A stretch of DNA of 64,000 bases, taken from contig NC_092565.1 of NCBI RefSeq assembly GCF_037975245.1, forward strand, positions 11,154,499 to 11,218,498, given 5' to 3'. Shown here one piece after another: positions 32,922 to 46,300 of the stretch (position 1 is the stretch's first letter; every line of letters begins with the position of its first letter). This stretch comes from Apostichopus japonicus. Lineage: Eukaryota; Echinodermata; Holothuroidea; Aspidochirotida; Stichopodidae. The notes beneath the pieces are model-generated. The model was not told the origin of the DNA. It worked only from the letters and a program-made list of their open reading frames with translations, and searched no databases. Made by a program: the position numbers and the translations under genes.

Positions 32922-33477
32922 TGGAATGGTTTACAACTATTGGTCGCCCTTTCTAAAAAGGGGGGGGGGGAGGGCTTTGTGAATTCTTTGCACGATAACT
33001 TTAAGAATTACAACAGGATTTAAGGTTTTGTGTTTAGCATTCTTTGGCATAGGTCCATGATGGGGACGCTAGGTCCCTCCTGAATATTTCATCACTGAAA
33101 CATTAAACACAAAACTTGTAGGAAGCTTTAAGTCATCTTCTATTAAGTTTTGATAATATTCAAAAGTTAAGTCCAATGATAATGCAGTTGCATGACTTAA
33201 CTTGTATACCATACATACTTTCCAGGTGAAACAAATGGATATTATTACAGATCTCCATCACCCCCTCCCCCTCTCCACCCTGGAATGGGTTTTTACGTAG
33301 TGAGTAAATACTAATATGAAAGTCCCTGAACAAAAGAATCTTCCAAACATTTGGCTACTAAACATGCACTTGGTGACCAACTCTGTGACATACTTTTCAT
33401 ATAGCCCATATTTTCCCAAACCCCTACATATTTTGCCATCCCCCAAATTGACCCAAAGCCCTGGGCTGTATCCAACT

Positions 33478-33982
33478 CAGGGGCGTCAGAGCCGGTACGG
33501 CAGGTCCGGCGAAAGCCGGACCAATATTCACAGCGCAAAAAAAAAAAGAAAAAAAAAAGCGGGCTAAGAAAAAACCGGCAAAAAATAATGAACCAAAATG
33601 AAACATACTTCAAAAATGTGTTTCAGAAGATTAATCGGGTACAAAAACAGACAAGGGAGAATCTTGTTTTTTCATATGACACATGTGAACTGCTATTTCA
33701 TGCAATCTGGGAGGTATATTTTTCAATAATTTTCAATAATGATGACGGCAATTAGGCTAAATGTGACTACTCTGGCATGGCAGAGGTCTTGTTTTCAAGC
33801 TCGGGAAGTGCCATTTCCTGCTATCTGGGAGGCTTTTTTTTCAAAATTTTCTTTGCTACGCTACGCGCCAACCATGGTGGCGCATAGCGTAGTTTGACCT
33901 ATCAAACGTCAGCCCGATAATTATGATAGATGGCCACACTCTGATTTGCCGTACCAATCCCAAATAGCTTCTGACGCCCCTA
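33478..33982. mobile_element. hAT-like MITE with internal tandem duplication
   Basis: About 505 bp between CAGGGGCGTCAGA and the inverse TTCTGACGCCCCTA, flanked by CCAACT/CAACT. Inside are two copies of a ~130-bp unit (about 33655-33725 and 33787-33860, both with CTGGGAGG followed by a T-rich tract) and a palindrome GCGCCAACCATGGTGGCGC. It shares a ~100-bp module, in inverse orientation, with the MITE in UBLCP1 intron 1. It has no coding capacity. Confidence 0.65.
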
Positions 33983-36724
33983 CAACTAACCCCTCCGCTG
34001 CCCTCCCCCACCTCATCCAGTCAGGCCTGTCTGTTATCCTCAGTCAGAACATGGATCTATTAATAAACGCACAGGTCAAGAAGACATTGTTTTAATAGAC
34101 ACAAACACTTATCATTCTTTCTATCACGATTGTAGTTTTTTTATTCTTTCATATAGATTAGCTAGGTTAGACAGAACAAATAGCATGTATACAAGAAAGA
34201 CATGCATTCGATCTTCATCATTCACATATAATGGTCGCTTATCTGTGGAGATCCACAGCAGGGGCGGCCGAACCGTGGGGAGGGGAGGGGGGGGGCAATG
34301 GACAGTTTTGAGAGAAACCTCAAAGGTCCCTTTCTTATAAATATGAATTACCCTTCTATTAATAATACTTGTTTTTACTGCCATTTGTAAACCAAATGTT
34401 TCACACATCCCCATCCACATTGAACCTCCTTCCACTGCCTCTGGTCAACACAATGTTACATCGAAGGCTGCTGGATTTGGCAGCAGGGAGAGGAGAGGGT
34501 GTGCTAGGGGTCATAAAACCAATGCACATGAAATGTGACTGTGAAATCAAACATGTCATAGGGTTAAGGTATAAAGGGGATTGATAAGAGGAGTAATAAT
34601 ATGTGTCAGGAAAGAACAGACATTGTACCATATAACATATTGTAGTGCCAACCCCCACCCACCCACCCCCCCCCCCCAAACCTTACTCCTGCAGACACCG
34701 AGACTTGAGCATATTGGCTAAGGGACAAAATCCTTGAGGACCAAATTTTGTGTGGAACGATGACTTTTTCTCTAAATAGTTTGCTAGTTTATAGCACTAG
34801 TCTATAGGAAGAGATAGTACTGGCTGTATATTTAACCAACATAAGCTTCAACTCAACATGAAGGACAGGATTCAAGCATTGAGTCATCTTTAATTTAACA
34901 TAAATAACGGAAGTTTAACCAAACACCCCCCCCCCCTTTCCATCCCTCACTCTCATCAATGCAATGACCAAAATTAGTCAGATACTTGACTTTTACAATA
35001 TTTATCTATATAGTCGTCATTCATCTCAAAATGATTAATTTCTGTTTTACTTTGAGTTCCAACAGCAATAACAGCATGAGCTAATGAACTACCCCTCTCG
35101 CTCTCCACCTCTGCCACCCCCATTGCCACCCCCTCTCCCCCCTCTCTCTGTCTGTCTGTACAGCATTATGCATATGACTAAATCAATGTTGCTCTCCAAT
35201 AACACCTAATATTAACAGAGGGCACTGTCACATAAGTCCGGTCTAATTCCGAGAAACACAACAAGCTGCAGTGTATGCCTGCAGATCTTACCTAAACCAT
35301 TTATTGATCACTAACAGTATACACAATTTCATTCATAATTACTGAAGGAGAGATCTTTTGAAACATATCTGCCAAGTTCAAAGTCAAGCTAATTACTTGA
35401 TGCATATCACCCCCTGTTTTCGAATGGATCTTTGTCTTTCGATTGAACTGCACAAATGGAACCATGATCTAGCCAAATCACCAGGCACGTCAGTGTGTAA
35501 TTTCATCAGGCGTGTTCGCAGCCTGTGTTACTCCCCTTCAGTGATCGTCAAACTGTACAGATCACAAACCTACAGACCGATTTAATGACGCTCTCTGTTA
35601 ACACCCTGGAGAGGCCCATTGGTTAAACTACCTTCTACTGTATCTGGACGATGAATGTCCTATTAATGTTGCATAAAACTAAGCTAAGTTATCTATGTAT
35701 TGCACATCTGTTCAAAACAACTGTAGAGAATTACATGAATCAGTTTTTTTTTTAAATGGTGAACACTACTTTAATGATGCCACAATATCACTACCTGCAT
35801 TCAGCTTCACTAAACTAAAAGCAACATTTGTACCTCCCCTATCACAAACTTTCCTCCCCATGCTACCGAAGCATTCAACCCTTCACATGGTATTAATAAA
35901 TAGCAAAAAAACTGACAAATGTTCAAATGATAAAAAAATAAAAGCAACTTACTATGTAGTTTTTACTTTGTTACACTATGACCTATTTGGATATATTTGT
36001 GTAGTTTTTAGTCATGCAGGATACATTTCTGGCAATTAGTATAATTTTTTTAAAAACATTTTTACTTGTTGAAATTGAAAAGAGCAAGACATATATATTT
36101 CTTTTGGGAGGGGGAGGTAGGGGCAGGTAGTATGGGGGGCTAGGATGGTATTGGAACCAGATTCCTCTTGAAATCCATTCCCTGCTGTTTTCTCGGTCTG
36201 TATCTATGAAACCGGCATGTGATCCCTGGTTTATACAACGTTTGTATTCTGAATGGATTCTGACTGGCATCTCTCAGCAAAGGAATAGCTGGTTAGGGAT
36301 TGCCACCAATAAAGAAGTGGATAGCTCAGTTTGCATAACACAGCAATTGTAATTCTGAGGTTACTTTTGTTTTTTTCGTTGCTCTTTTCAAGTTTGTTTA
36401 TAATTTTCCCTGTCAGTTTATCCACTCTTTATTTACTCATAGAATTCCCCAGATGGCAAAGAGAGGTTAGGCTAGTTTCTCTCTATACGAATGGATCATT
36501 GATCGATCAAATTTCAGAAGATATCTAGTTGGATGTAAAAGCATCAAGATGTTTGTAGACCCTGAAACTCTGACTTGGCTAAACTACTGTATACCCTGCA
36601 AAATAACACCGTAGATAACGTTATCTTAAATAGGAAAATAAACAATGTTATGCTATATAGTAGGTCAAAGGCATGGTGTTACTACCACCACCTTGGCATG
36701 ACATTATCAGGAAACTTGCGATAA

Positions 36725-37040
36725 ATTTCTAGGGCAATTCTATGGTGTTTTCATGAAAATCACATGATGTTACTATGGAACCCACATGGTGTTAGTAGGG
36801 CAATTTAATGGTATTATCATGATATTCACATGATGCTTATATTATGGCGGTAGTAGTGATATTCCATAGTGTTATCATGAAAAATCACATGATATAATGA
36901 TGGAACTTATAAGGTGTTACTAGAGCAATTCTATGGTGTTGTCATGATATTCACATGATGTTACGATGGAACTCACGGTGTTAGTAGGATATTGCATGGT
37001 GTTATGAAGATCACATGATGGAACCCACATAATGTTACTA
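36725..37040. repeat. Degenerate satellite, unit about 65-70 bp, ~5 copies
   Basis: Repeats of GGGCAATTCTATGGTGTTATCATGAAAATCACATGATGTTACTATGGAACCCACATGGTGTTAGTA with point changes and small deletions. It lies downstream of EXOC4, outside the coding part. Confidence 0.75.
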
Positions 37041-37372
37041 TAATTTACTGTAATTTGGTTGAAGCAGTTATATTGTATAGCTTGATACTTGGGACTGATT
37101 CCTTTGAACAAGTAACACATGATTATGCGATTCATTCTACAGCAAAGCTTCTCTCAATAAAGTAAATGCCCATAAGTGGTACCAACTCTCTGTCCATTAA
37201 ATAAAGTACCAAACATATCGATTAACTGCCACTTTTGGCAAACTGTTGACACACTTTCATTACCCACATAAAGTTCCTGTTACGTATTTACGTAATTTCC
37301 TTCATAACCTGGGCACATTATCAGTCTCCAGAGGCCCCTAACCATACCACTCATTACGGCTACTCATTTAAA

Positions 37373-40300
37373 CTACACCGCCTCTGTCATGATTTCTTCT
37401 AGTTTCTTCAGTTGTTCTTGAGGTTTGTGGTCTAACGGTGAACTACGGTGAATCAGTTTTATCATGTTACGGTAATCAAATTCTTTGAAGGCAGCGCCTT
37501 GCTCCACGATACTGTTTATGATTTCCTGAAATAAAAAAAAGCTAAGTGAAAATAGCGTTGGAAATGGCTAAATTCTACGAAGAATACAAACATATCATAC
37601 AGATCGTTATTCTTGGACATGTTTGTAGTAACTACCTAGTATGATAGGATACCAGACTCAATTCACTCACATGCATTATGCCCTGGGTAGGCCTACTACC
37701 AGACTTAATTCATTCACATGAATTATCCCCTGGTTAGGCAAACTAGCAGGGTCAATTCACTCACATGCATTATCCCCTGGTTAGGCCAACTACCAGGGTC
37801 AATTCACTCACATGCATTATCCCCTGGTTAGGCCAACTAGCAGGGTCAATTCACTCACATGCATTATCCCCTGGTTAGGCCAACTACCAGGGTCAATTCA
37901 CTCACATGCATTCATACTTACATCTCATGAATTGTGACAGACAAGCTTTATATGACATCAAAGCAGAATTCATTCATACTTACATCTACGTTCTTGTACA
38001 TGAGTTCGTAATATTCCCTTGCTTGGTCCAAGTCTGTTTCTCGGGCCATCGTGATGTTTGTCAGACACTGTTGCAAGATGAAGATGTTACGACACCTTTC
38101 AAAGAAGACAGAACAAAGAGTAATGGGTGTAGAAGGATCGAAGACGTAGAATCTAAGTACAAAACTACCAAACACAAAGGTCAGTTTACTTCTCATCACC
38201 TTAAATGTGGAGAAAATATGTTAAACGAGGAAATCTAAAGCACAAGTTGGTATAGGTTTCTTTTGTTTTACCTTTTCTGAAAATACATGAAGTCTGACGG
38301 TAAGTGTTTTATGCACAGGGCAATAGCATGAGGAAATGACTAGAACTACATCATGCCCTACCACCTTTGTAAAGAGGCTTCAAAATTTGGCAAGGCCTTT
38401 CCAAAGAGGGACTAACAATGTTAATCCTTAAAAGGGTGGTTTGTGGAATGTACAATATCACAAGGTGTTAACTCCCCTTAAATTTGAAAAAAATCAAAAT
38501 ATAAACCAGATAATTCTCCTGCCAAAGAGAGTATTTACAAGAGAACTTACATTTTCTTGATACCATTGTCATTAATCCTCTTGATTTGTTGAGCACTATT
38601 GATGAGTAGGTAAGATATAAGATGTCCCAGGCCTTCAAATATATACCTGTTGATGATAAATGTGACAAAACAATAATATGAGATGTGAAGGACCATTGAT
38701 AGGCAGAAAACTACACCATAGCTAACAGAGACAAGAATGTTCGGCATATCAAAAAATTGTGTGCTATTTCTATTAATATTTCCACATTTTTTTTTAATCA
38801 TTATGCGACTTAATTCATTTATCATCCAAAACTGAATCCATGTGTGAAGCACTCATTTAAGTAACAAATCAAATACTCTCATTATTTCAATGGTTTTCAT
38901 GAATATCTAGACTGACAAATTCAACAGGGAATATTCACGAGGTACAGTCTACAGAACTTCCAGTAATAAAGGTACCATGCTCACTTCCCAATTAAGGTAC
39001 CCTTCTTCCACAATACTATCACACTCTTTTCTCATCCAATTTTTTAAACCCAGCAAGTAACACACAATCAGCAAAGATTTATCACACAAAGCATTTCTAA
39101 AGATTGGGTCTCTTTTATTCCGGCGCATTGCCATCACTCACTTAAATTTGATCGGTTGAAGACTGGAGTGTAAAGCTTCCTCTAAGCCGCTCAGATCTTT
39201 ACTCAGAGTCAAAACATTCTGATCTGGTTCAACATCATCAGGTCTGATATGAAAGCTGGACTATGAAACACACATTTCAGACCGATGAAAAAAAAAGGGA
39301 AAAGATAGTGAAAGCAGTAACATTTAGATGTAAAGAGCTTTGAGAAATGTACAAATATTAATTTTTGCTGATGCCAAAATGTATACAGAGATGTATTCCA
39401 TGCATTTGCTGGATTTTAATAGTCAACAGGATGCATTTGTGAAACAAATCTCAATTTTTTAAAATGTTTAAATATAGCACTCAGTTCATTTTGAAATTGA
39501 CGAGGATACCTGCTTCGTAACTGGCAAGAGATAAAAGAAACAATGTAGCCTGACTTCTAGATGGAGAACCAAGAGGCAAGTATCTGAGAGGCTGCGGAAG
39601 TCTTTCGCCAACGAGATGAGACTGTGGAGGAGATTTGCTTGAACAGGTGGAATGTCCTGAAGAGCGAAGTAGAGACAGAAAAATATTGAAATTGAAATTT
39701 ACAGTTAATACTGTAAATTAACAAAACTCAAACAAAGTTTAACAAAATTTCATTCTGGATTAGCATTCTGCACAACATTTCAGCCCCTAATTCATTGATA
39801 TGCATTAAAAGTTAAATATATGTATACCGTCTAGAAAGCCATTTTATTATTAACAAAACAATACATGATAATTAATATCTGTTCTAAGGAACTGTTAAGT
39901 CTGATGTTTGAAGGAAACTGTTTCTAAGATCACCTTCCAGTCTTGTAATGACTGGAGTCAGTGACTAGACTCGATTCAGACTGGAGTCGTCCTGTTTTTA
40001 ATGACTCTAGACTTGACTCAAGTCTTTTTGCATGTAAAAGACTCCAATTGACTCTGATTGGTTTAAGGTAAGGTGAAAAGACTCCACTCCACTGGGGTCA
40101 TTACTTATTGCAACTCGATTTGACCTGACTCTCTCGCTTTGATGACTCTACTCCATCCAATTCATGTCTTCAGACCTGGTCCAAACAGACCAGTCACTCC
40201 CTGTAGGACTCACAGAGAGACTGGACTCTGACTTGGACTTACTTGAACTATTTCATAAAGACTAGAGTTTAATTGAAATGAGACTCAGTTCTAGACTCGA

Positions 40301-43300
40301 CTACCTCATGACTTGACGCGACTAGAGAAACATTGAGGGACTAGATTACGACACTGCCACCTACCAGAGGTTGACTCCCAGGTACATTAAGAGTATTGAA
40401 TCCTTGGCTTGGTAACTGACCGGCAAAGTTCCTGATCCTTCCAGCGAACCATTCCTACAATGAAGGGAAATAGAATAGTCAATTCTATTAACTAGAATAG
40501 CTGCATTGGCTGTCAAAAAAAAACCTGGTACAGGATACTTAAACGTAGAAAAATGATATGAGTAAAAAAATTGCCAAAAAACACAAGATGCATAGCGGAT
40601 TTAGTACGTAGAACCTTATCATTTCCTAATTATTATTTTGTATGACAGATCAAATTTATTTTGGTGAAAGTTGTTATGAAACAAATCAAAAACAATACAT
40701 CTACCGACAGGTTCTCTAAATATTAAAGCTATTCGAGGAGATAGTTCATACCAGGCTCTCTTGTAGGTTGTCCAGTAGTTTTAAAGAATTAACTTCCAGG
40801 AGCACCTCGTGCTTCTGAGGAGGTTTCTCTCCTAGATTGGTAATTAAAAGTTCTGACTCCTGAAAGAAAAGGAAAAGAAAAGAATAACCCAGAATTTTTC
40901 TTAGCAAAGAAAAAAAAGTTATTTGTAATTTAAAGAAAGTCATCAAGTCTTTGAAGATCAGACCGCAAAGGAAAATGAGCTGAACAATGGAGGAGGTGAA
41001 GTGTGAATGTTTAAATATGCCTGACCATTTATTTAGTTTGATCTTTCTCAAATATTTAAAAGTAAAATACCGATCCTCTTTAAATTCTTCCAGACGAACC
41101 TTTTCATTTCTCTCTCTGACCACTTCCATGGTATCGGGAGTGTTGTCTGTGGTTTCTTTGCCAGCTTTCCGATGTTCTTGGAGGTTGTCCCAGTTAGGCA
41201 GGAGTTTCAGGCATTGGTTTATACCTTCGTCTTTCACCCAGCTGGCACTGATAATACAGCGGTCTTCTGGTTCAGGCTGTACTACACCTTTAAAAGTAAT
41301 AACAACGGAAGGAAATCACAAGCTGCTGTCCGCAGATCTCTACAATCTAAAAGTTAAAGGTTTGTAGTCTTCTACAAGGCCAGGACCTTATCACACAACC
41401 TTGCAACGTTTGAACGCCCAGGTCATCAATGACTTGTTACACCCACACACTTATGGAGATGTGACAGTACTGATACACCTACATGTTTTAGTTTATATTA
41501 TTATATGATTTTTGTTATAGCAACTTACTCTGAAACTCAATGTATTGTTATGTGGAAACAGGAGTTGCAAGGAAGAATAGACACCAGAATACTAATAGAA
41601 ATGATTGGTCATCTCAGACAGGTGCTATCTTGAGAGAGGCGGGTGGGTGTATGCAAAATTAAATTAAAATTGTGTTTCTATATTTATCGTTATTTTATAC
41701 AGCAAATCTAGACTGGTTAGGATGTCTGTTTGTCTTTCATCCTCATTCTACAAATTTGATTACAAGATAACAAATATTGAAACGAACTTCTTCCAGGATC
41801 ACAGATGACCAGGAGGAAACCATTCTCTCGTACTCACCTCTGTATGTCGCCACGCAGTTATCTTTATACTCCTTTAACATTTTCACCACCATGGCCAGGA
41901 GTTGGTCAGAGTAAGCTGGCAGAGCTGTGATGAGTTGCTTCAGGGACCCCACAGCCTTATCGACTCTTACCGCAGAGGCCAAGATAGGACAGGGGGCACC
42001 TAGAGACTTCTGAGTGACACCATCAACTAAACTTGGCATATTTTCACCATCTATTGGGGAAGAAAGAGAAAAATTAATTGAAAGTAATTTTAGCGATTTT
42101 TTCTGTCTTACCTTACAATCTAACATTAAATTGTTTATTTATATCCTTATTGCTTGATCAACATAAGACAAGGTAAATGAAATGAAAATAAGTGAGGACA
42201 GCATTCAGTTACCGCATATTTAAAACTGACCGTTTTGTTGAGACTATTAAGCAGCACTGACAATTTCTAAAGGACACTGACCAATGAATGAATCAAGAGT
42301 TTTTTGGGAGTGAAAATATAGGAATCTTATTGAAACATGAACTGCATCAGTTGAGTTCCAGAATTTGTACTTTCCAAAATTAAAAAGAGCAAACGTGTGC
42401 GCATAACGGAGTATCACATAGGGACAACATCAAAGACTTCTTTTTTTTGGGGGGTGTGGGGGTGTGGGGTGGGGGGGGGTTCTTGGAAGCTGGGCTTGAT
42501 GGTGTAAGGTGAAAGACTTGACAGTTAGAGACTGTAACACCATGTCATGAGTTTTCATGGTCAGGTATGACCAAGTCACTTGATTCACCTTTTACAATTG
42601 TGAACAAATATTGATAGTATTAATGAGGAAGAATGTGGTAGCACAAAGTAAACATGCCGTTGACAAAGTCTACTCTTCATTAATAACATAAGTAGATCTT
42701 TGGATAAATTAACATCAGGAATACTTGCTGGGATTATGAAACAAACTTTGAATGGGCATAACAAAATTGTTTGGCTAGAATAGGATCCAATTTAGTGACC
42801 TAGAGGTTTAAAAATCCTGTTCTCTACCTTTAGTTACTTTCTTGATATCTTTGTCAATCTCTGTCATTAAATGTTCCAAAAAGATATCCTTGATGAAGTC
42901 ACTGACAAAATCGTGTAACGTACAATGTTGCCTGAAAGGAATAAATGATAGAGAGAGACTGATTTACTGGACAAGTATAAAACTCTACCTGAGCTCAACA
43001 TACAAAGTATCCTGCAAATGAAGAGAAGAAAGGGACTAAATTCCCTGGATGAGTTAACCATCAGTGTAAGATAAGTAATATGTTTTCTGAGTACAGAGTT
43101 GTGATCATCAAAGATCAACTTGCCAGCTTATTTAAAGAAGACAATAGCTACAACCCTACACATCATCTATGTGATAGAATAACTGGCAGATATGAGAAAA
43201 TTAAATATTATTTCACACACAAGGCTTAAGACGTGATCAAGTCCAAATATGACATCATCCAGCAGCCACGTATGCTTCAATACTGTATGTTTTTCACTAT

Positions 43301-46300
43301 TTATTACGATATATATTTTCTGTATTTGAGATGGGTTCTGCAGATGCTGAACCTCTTCACATGACTTATAGAGATGGCACTGGTTTTAGGGTCAACAATG
43401 TTAATAACATTCTACCTTGAAAATATGAAAAGCAAAACAAGGAGACAATAAAAGGTATCAGATCCCAGAGACTTTATGACATCACAGAATTAATAACATG
43501 ATAGCTCCCAGACATGACTATTAAATTAGGATATCTCCCAAACGGATCAAGATTTTTCTTAGCTGTTGGTTAAATTCTGTATCTCCTTTAAGAGGGATAG
43601 AATTCAACTTACCTAACTTTTCATAAACATTGGGGTTACCTTATAATGATTGCAACGTATTATGACAAGTTAAGGAGATTTCCAGTGCATGCTGCCGCTA
43701 AACATCAACTCAAATATTTGACAAAAACTAGAGAGGAAGAATGTACAAAATCAAAGGTAGCTAATACATACAGCTTGCCCTCTCCCCCTTCCCCCTCCCT
43801 CCAGAAACCAATCATCATTTCACCTCTGTGAAACAATGACAGAGCTTGAAATCTAAGATCTGATTAAGGCTGATGGAATTACTGGATATATTTAATGATG
43901 ATACCTACCCCTCTGGCAGTGTCATGGAGAATTCTATATCCTTGATGAATCGGTTCAGCGGCTTGAATATGACGGTTATGTTGTGGATGCTGGGCTTACA
44001 TAACATCTGCTCCTCTCCCTCATCCTCTGTTTGTAACTTCCCACCCTGTGATGGAATCGGTAAAAGAGGGCTTTTTATTTCTCACCTTCAATGATGATCT
44101 ACTTTACGCACAAACATATTTTATCTTAACGATGAACAGCAAAAGAAAAGGAGGTGTACAGGCATTTGGGAAAAGCCAAAATGGCTTGCAGCTTAATAGA
44201 CAATTATTTCTTGACAATTTTGGAAGCCACTTCAGATGGGAATAACTTTCGATGGAAAAAATACAAATTGCTACTGGATGATCATCCCAGCTTTCTTAAG
44301 CTGGCCAGAGTTTAAATCCAAGATCTGCTAGATGGTAGATGTGGCCGCTTCATATGCTGCAACGTTCATCCACTTGACCAACACACTGGTCTTTTCATTC
44401 ACTACAGTGTTCTATACCGATGCGAAAAATGCTTCTACACCAGAAAGGTATTTAGGCCTAGTCTCTCAAAGAACATGAATGAGTAAAAGCAACCTGTTTT
44501 TTTAAACAAAAATGAGTCTGAGAGATTAATTGACAGGTCTGACTCAAAACACCTTCTATAAAATGAAATGATCAAGAATTGAAACAGCGAGAAACAATCG
44601 GATCTGATGGGGTGTAGGCTTAGCTGTATCAAAAGGGTACTGTTGGGAGAATGAGTTGGGTCAGTGTATCAGGGAGGGGTACTACTTGGTAGACTAGGAT
44701 TATTATTATTATTATTATATTTTCTCATTCTTCTTTTCTATTATTTTAATTTACAGCAAGTATTAACACAATACGCACTATTTCATATTCTCTTTAACCC
44801 TTCCTTTTATGTCTAACTTCTTATAACTGCATCTTTTAGCTCAATATTACCTGCAGGGTTGACAGAATGACAAAAAAACAGGCAAATAATAATAAGGCAC
44901 TGAGCATATTTCATCAATAGTTTCCCTCCACACCGAAGGAACAGCCAAAACTCACCTCTCCGTAGAATTCCTGTTTCTGTTCTCTCATGTAGCTGGTCAT
45001 ACTGATGGCATGAGAAGACATCTCAAAGGTGAACAAGGGCATCCTCTGTGTTCTCATCGTCTTCCTCCTGCTCATGAAAATGCCAAGATCACTACCAGGC
45101 AGAAAACAAAAGACAACATTGACGTTAATAATCTTCACCGGGCTTACATAGAGAAACTCAAACACAGAATAGTCAGTCTATAAATGTCCCCAAATAATTC
45201 AATTTTGGTGAATGTCAGATAAATTGTCAGACTATAGCCTCCTGAGCAGGAACATTCTCTCTATATTCAATGACTAAAATGTCCCTAAATTATGCAAATT
45301 TGATAAACGGTCAGTCAGACGAGACATTACAATATGTTATAATATAATAAATACCATATATAAAAGTGCTGTTATCATGAAATAAAACATGCTCAAGAGC
45401 ACTGTACAAAAGAACCAATACCTGGAATATAAAATTACCAAACTTAAGAAAACCTCAAAGTAATAAAAAGCAATAAAAGTAAAAATGATGACATTGATAC
45501 TGTTAAGTTTAGAAGGGTACTTTACAAACTCAAAATTGAGCTTTTTCCCTCTGTTCTTCTCTCACAAATGAGATCTCTTAGGTAGGCGGGAGAGACATTA
45601 GTGTTGTTTGTTACATGAAATATTACCAAACATGCAGAAAAGCCTGACGATGATGTTGGGAACTAGGAATCCAATCTAGAATCCTGCTTAATAGAGCAAA
45701 ATACACAATTTCCTACACAACTTGTGCATTACACAAAGGAACGTGAACAGAGGGAGGATACATTTTCCCTCCAGAAGTAAGCTGAACATCTCTGTATGGA
45801 AACGTTACAGTGTCGTTAAGATTTTTAAGATCTTTCTCTGCATATTTGCTGTAGTTATCATTTTGTTGCCAAATTTTGAAATGATGACATTCCAATGGGA
45901 ATACAATTACCATTTTGTTAATACAATGTTGAACTGCCAGCACCTTTACAATTCCATAGCTCTGACATAAATCTACAGATTGCATATTTTTTATCCGTTT
46001 TAGTCACATCTTGTGTAAAAGTAAGTGGGCCTGACATTTTGATCCTAGCAGGATCTTCTTCAGAGGCTTCTTCAGCCTCTGAAAAAGATCCTGCTAGGAT
46101 CTAAACATCAGGTAACCCTTACTTTTACACATTCTCTTAAACAGGCTCTTTAGTGGATAAGCAATTTGCTAACAGTTTTTGTTTTATTTTTATTAAGTCA
46201 CACCTTGAATGAATTCACTTGTGATGGTAAATCAAATCCCAGCTTAACAGAAGTTTCTGATACCGCATAACAGACATATCACCCTGCCCTACTTGGCTTC

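Larger units (their letters stand above)
32922..37372. other. Intergenic stretch downstream of EXOC4
   Basis: No supported gene. It holds an hAT-like MITE (33478-33982), several poly-C or poly-G tracts (near 32958, 34284, 34664 and 34926) and a degenerate satellite (36725-37040). The 3' untranslated region of EXOC4 must run leftwards into this interval from 37372, but I see no convincing polyadenylation signal close to the stop. Confidence 0.5.

Noticed and set aside
37656-37915. Regular repeats considered as a CRISPR array
   Set aside because: Head-to-tail units without unique spacers, in an intron of a eukaryotic gene; an ordinary minisatellite.
41071-41099. Longer EXOC4 exon 16 ending at GATCG|GTATTT
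   Set aside because: The phase does not match exon 17 (GAGTCAGAAC...), whereas ending at AAG|GTTCGT does; kept as a finding because the chosen donor is weak.
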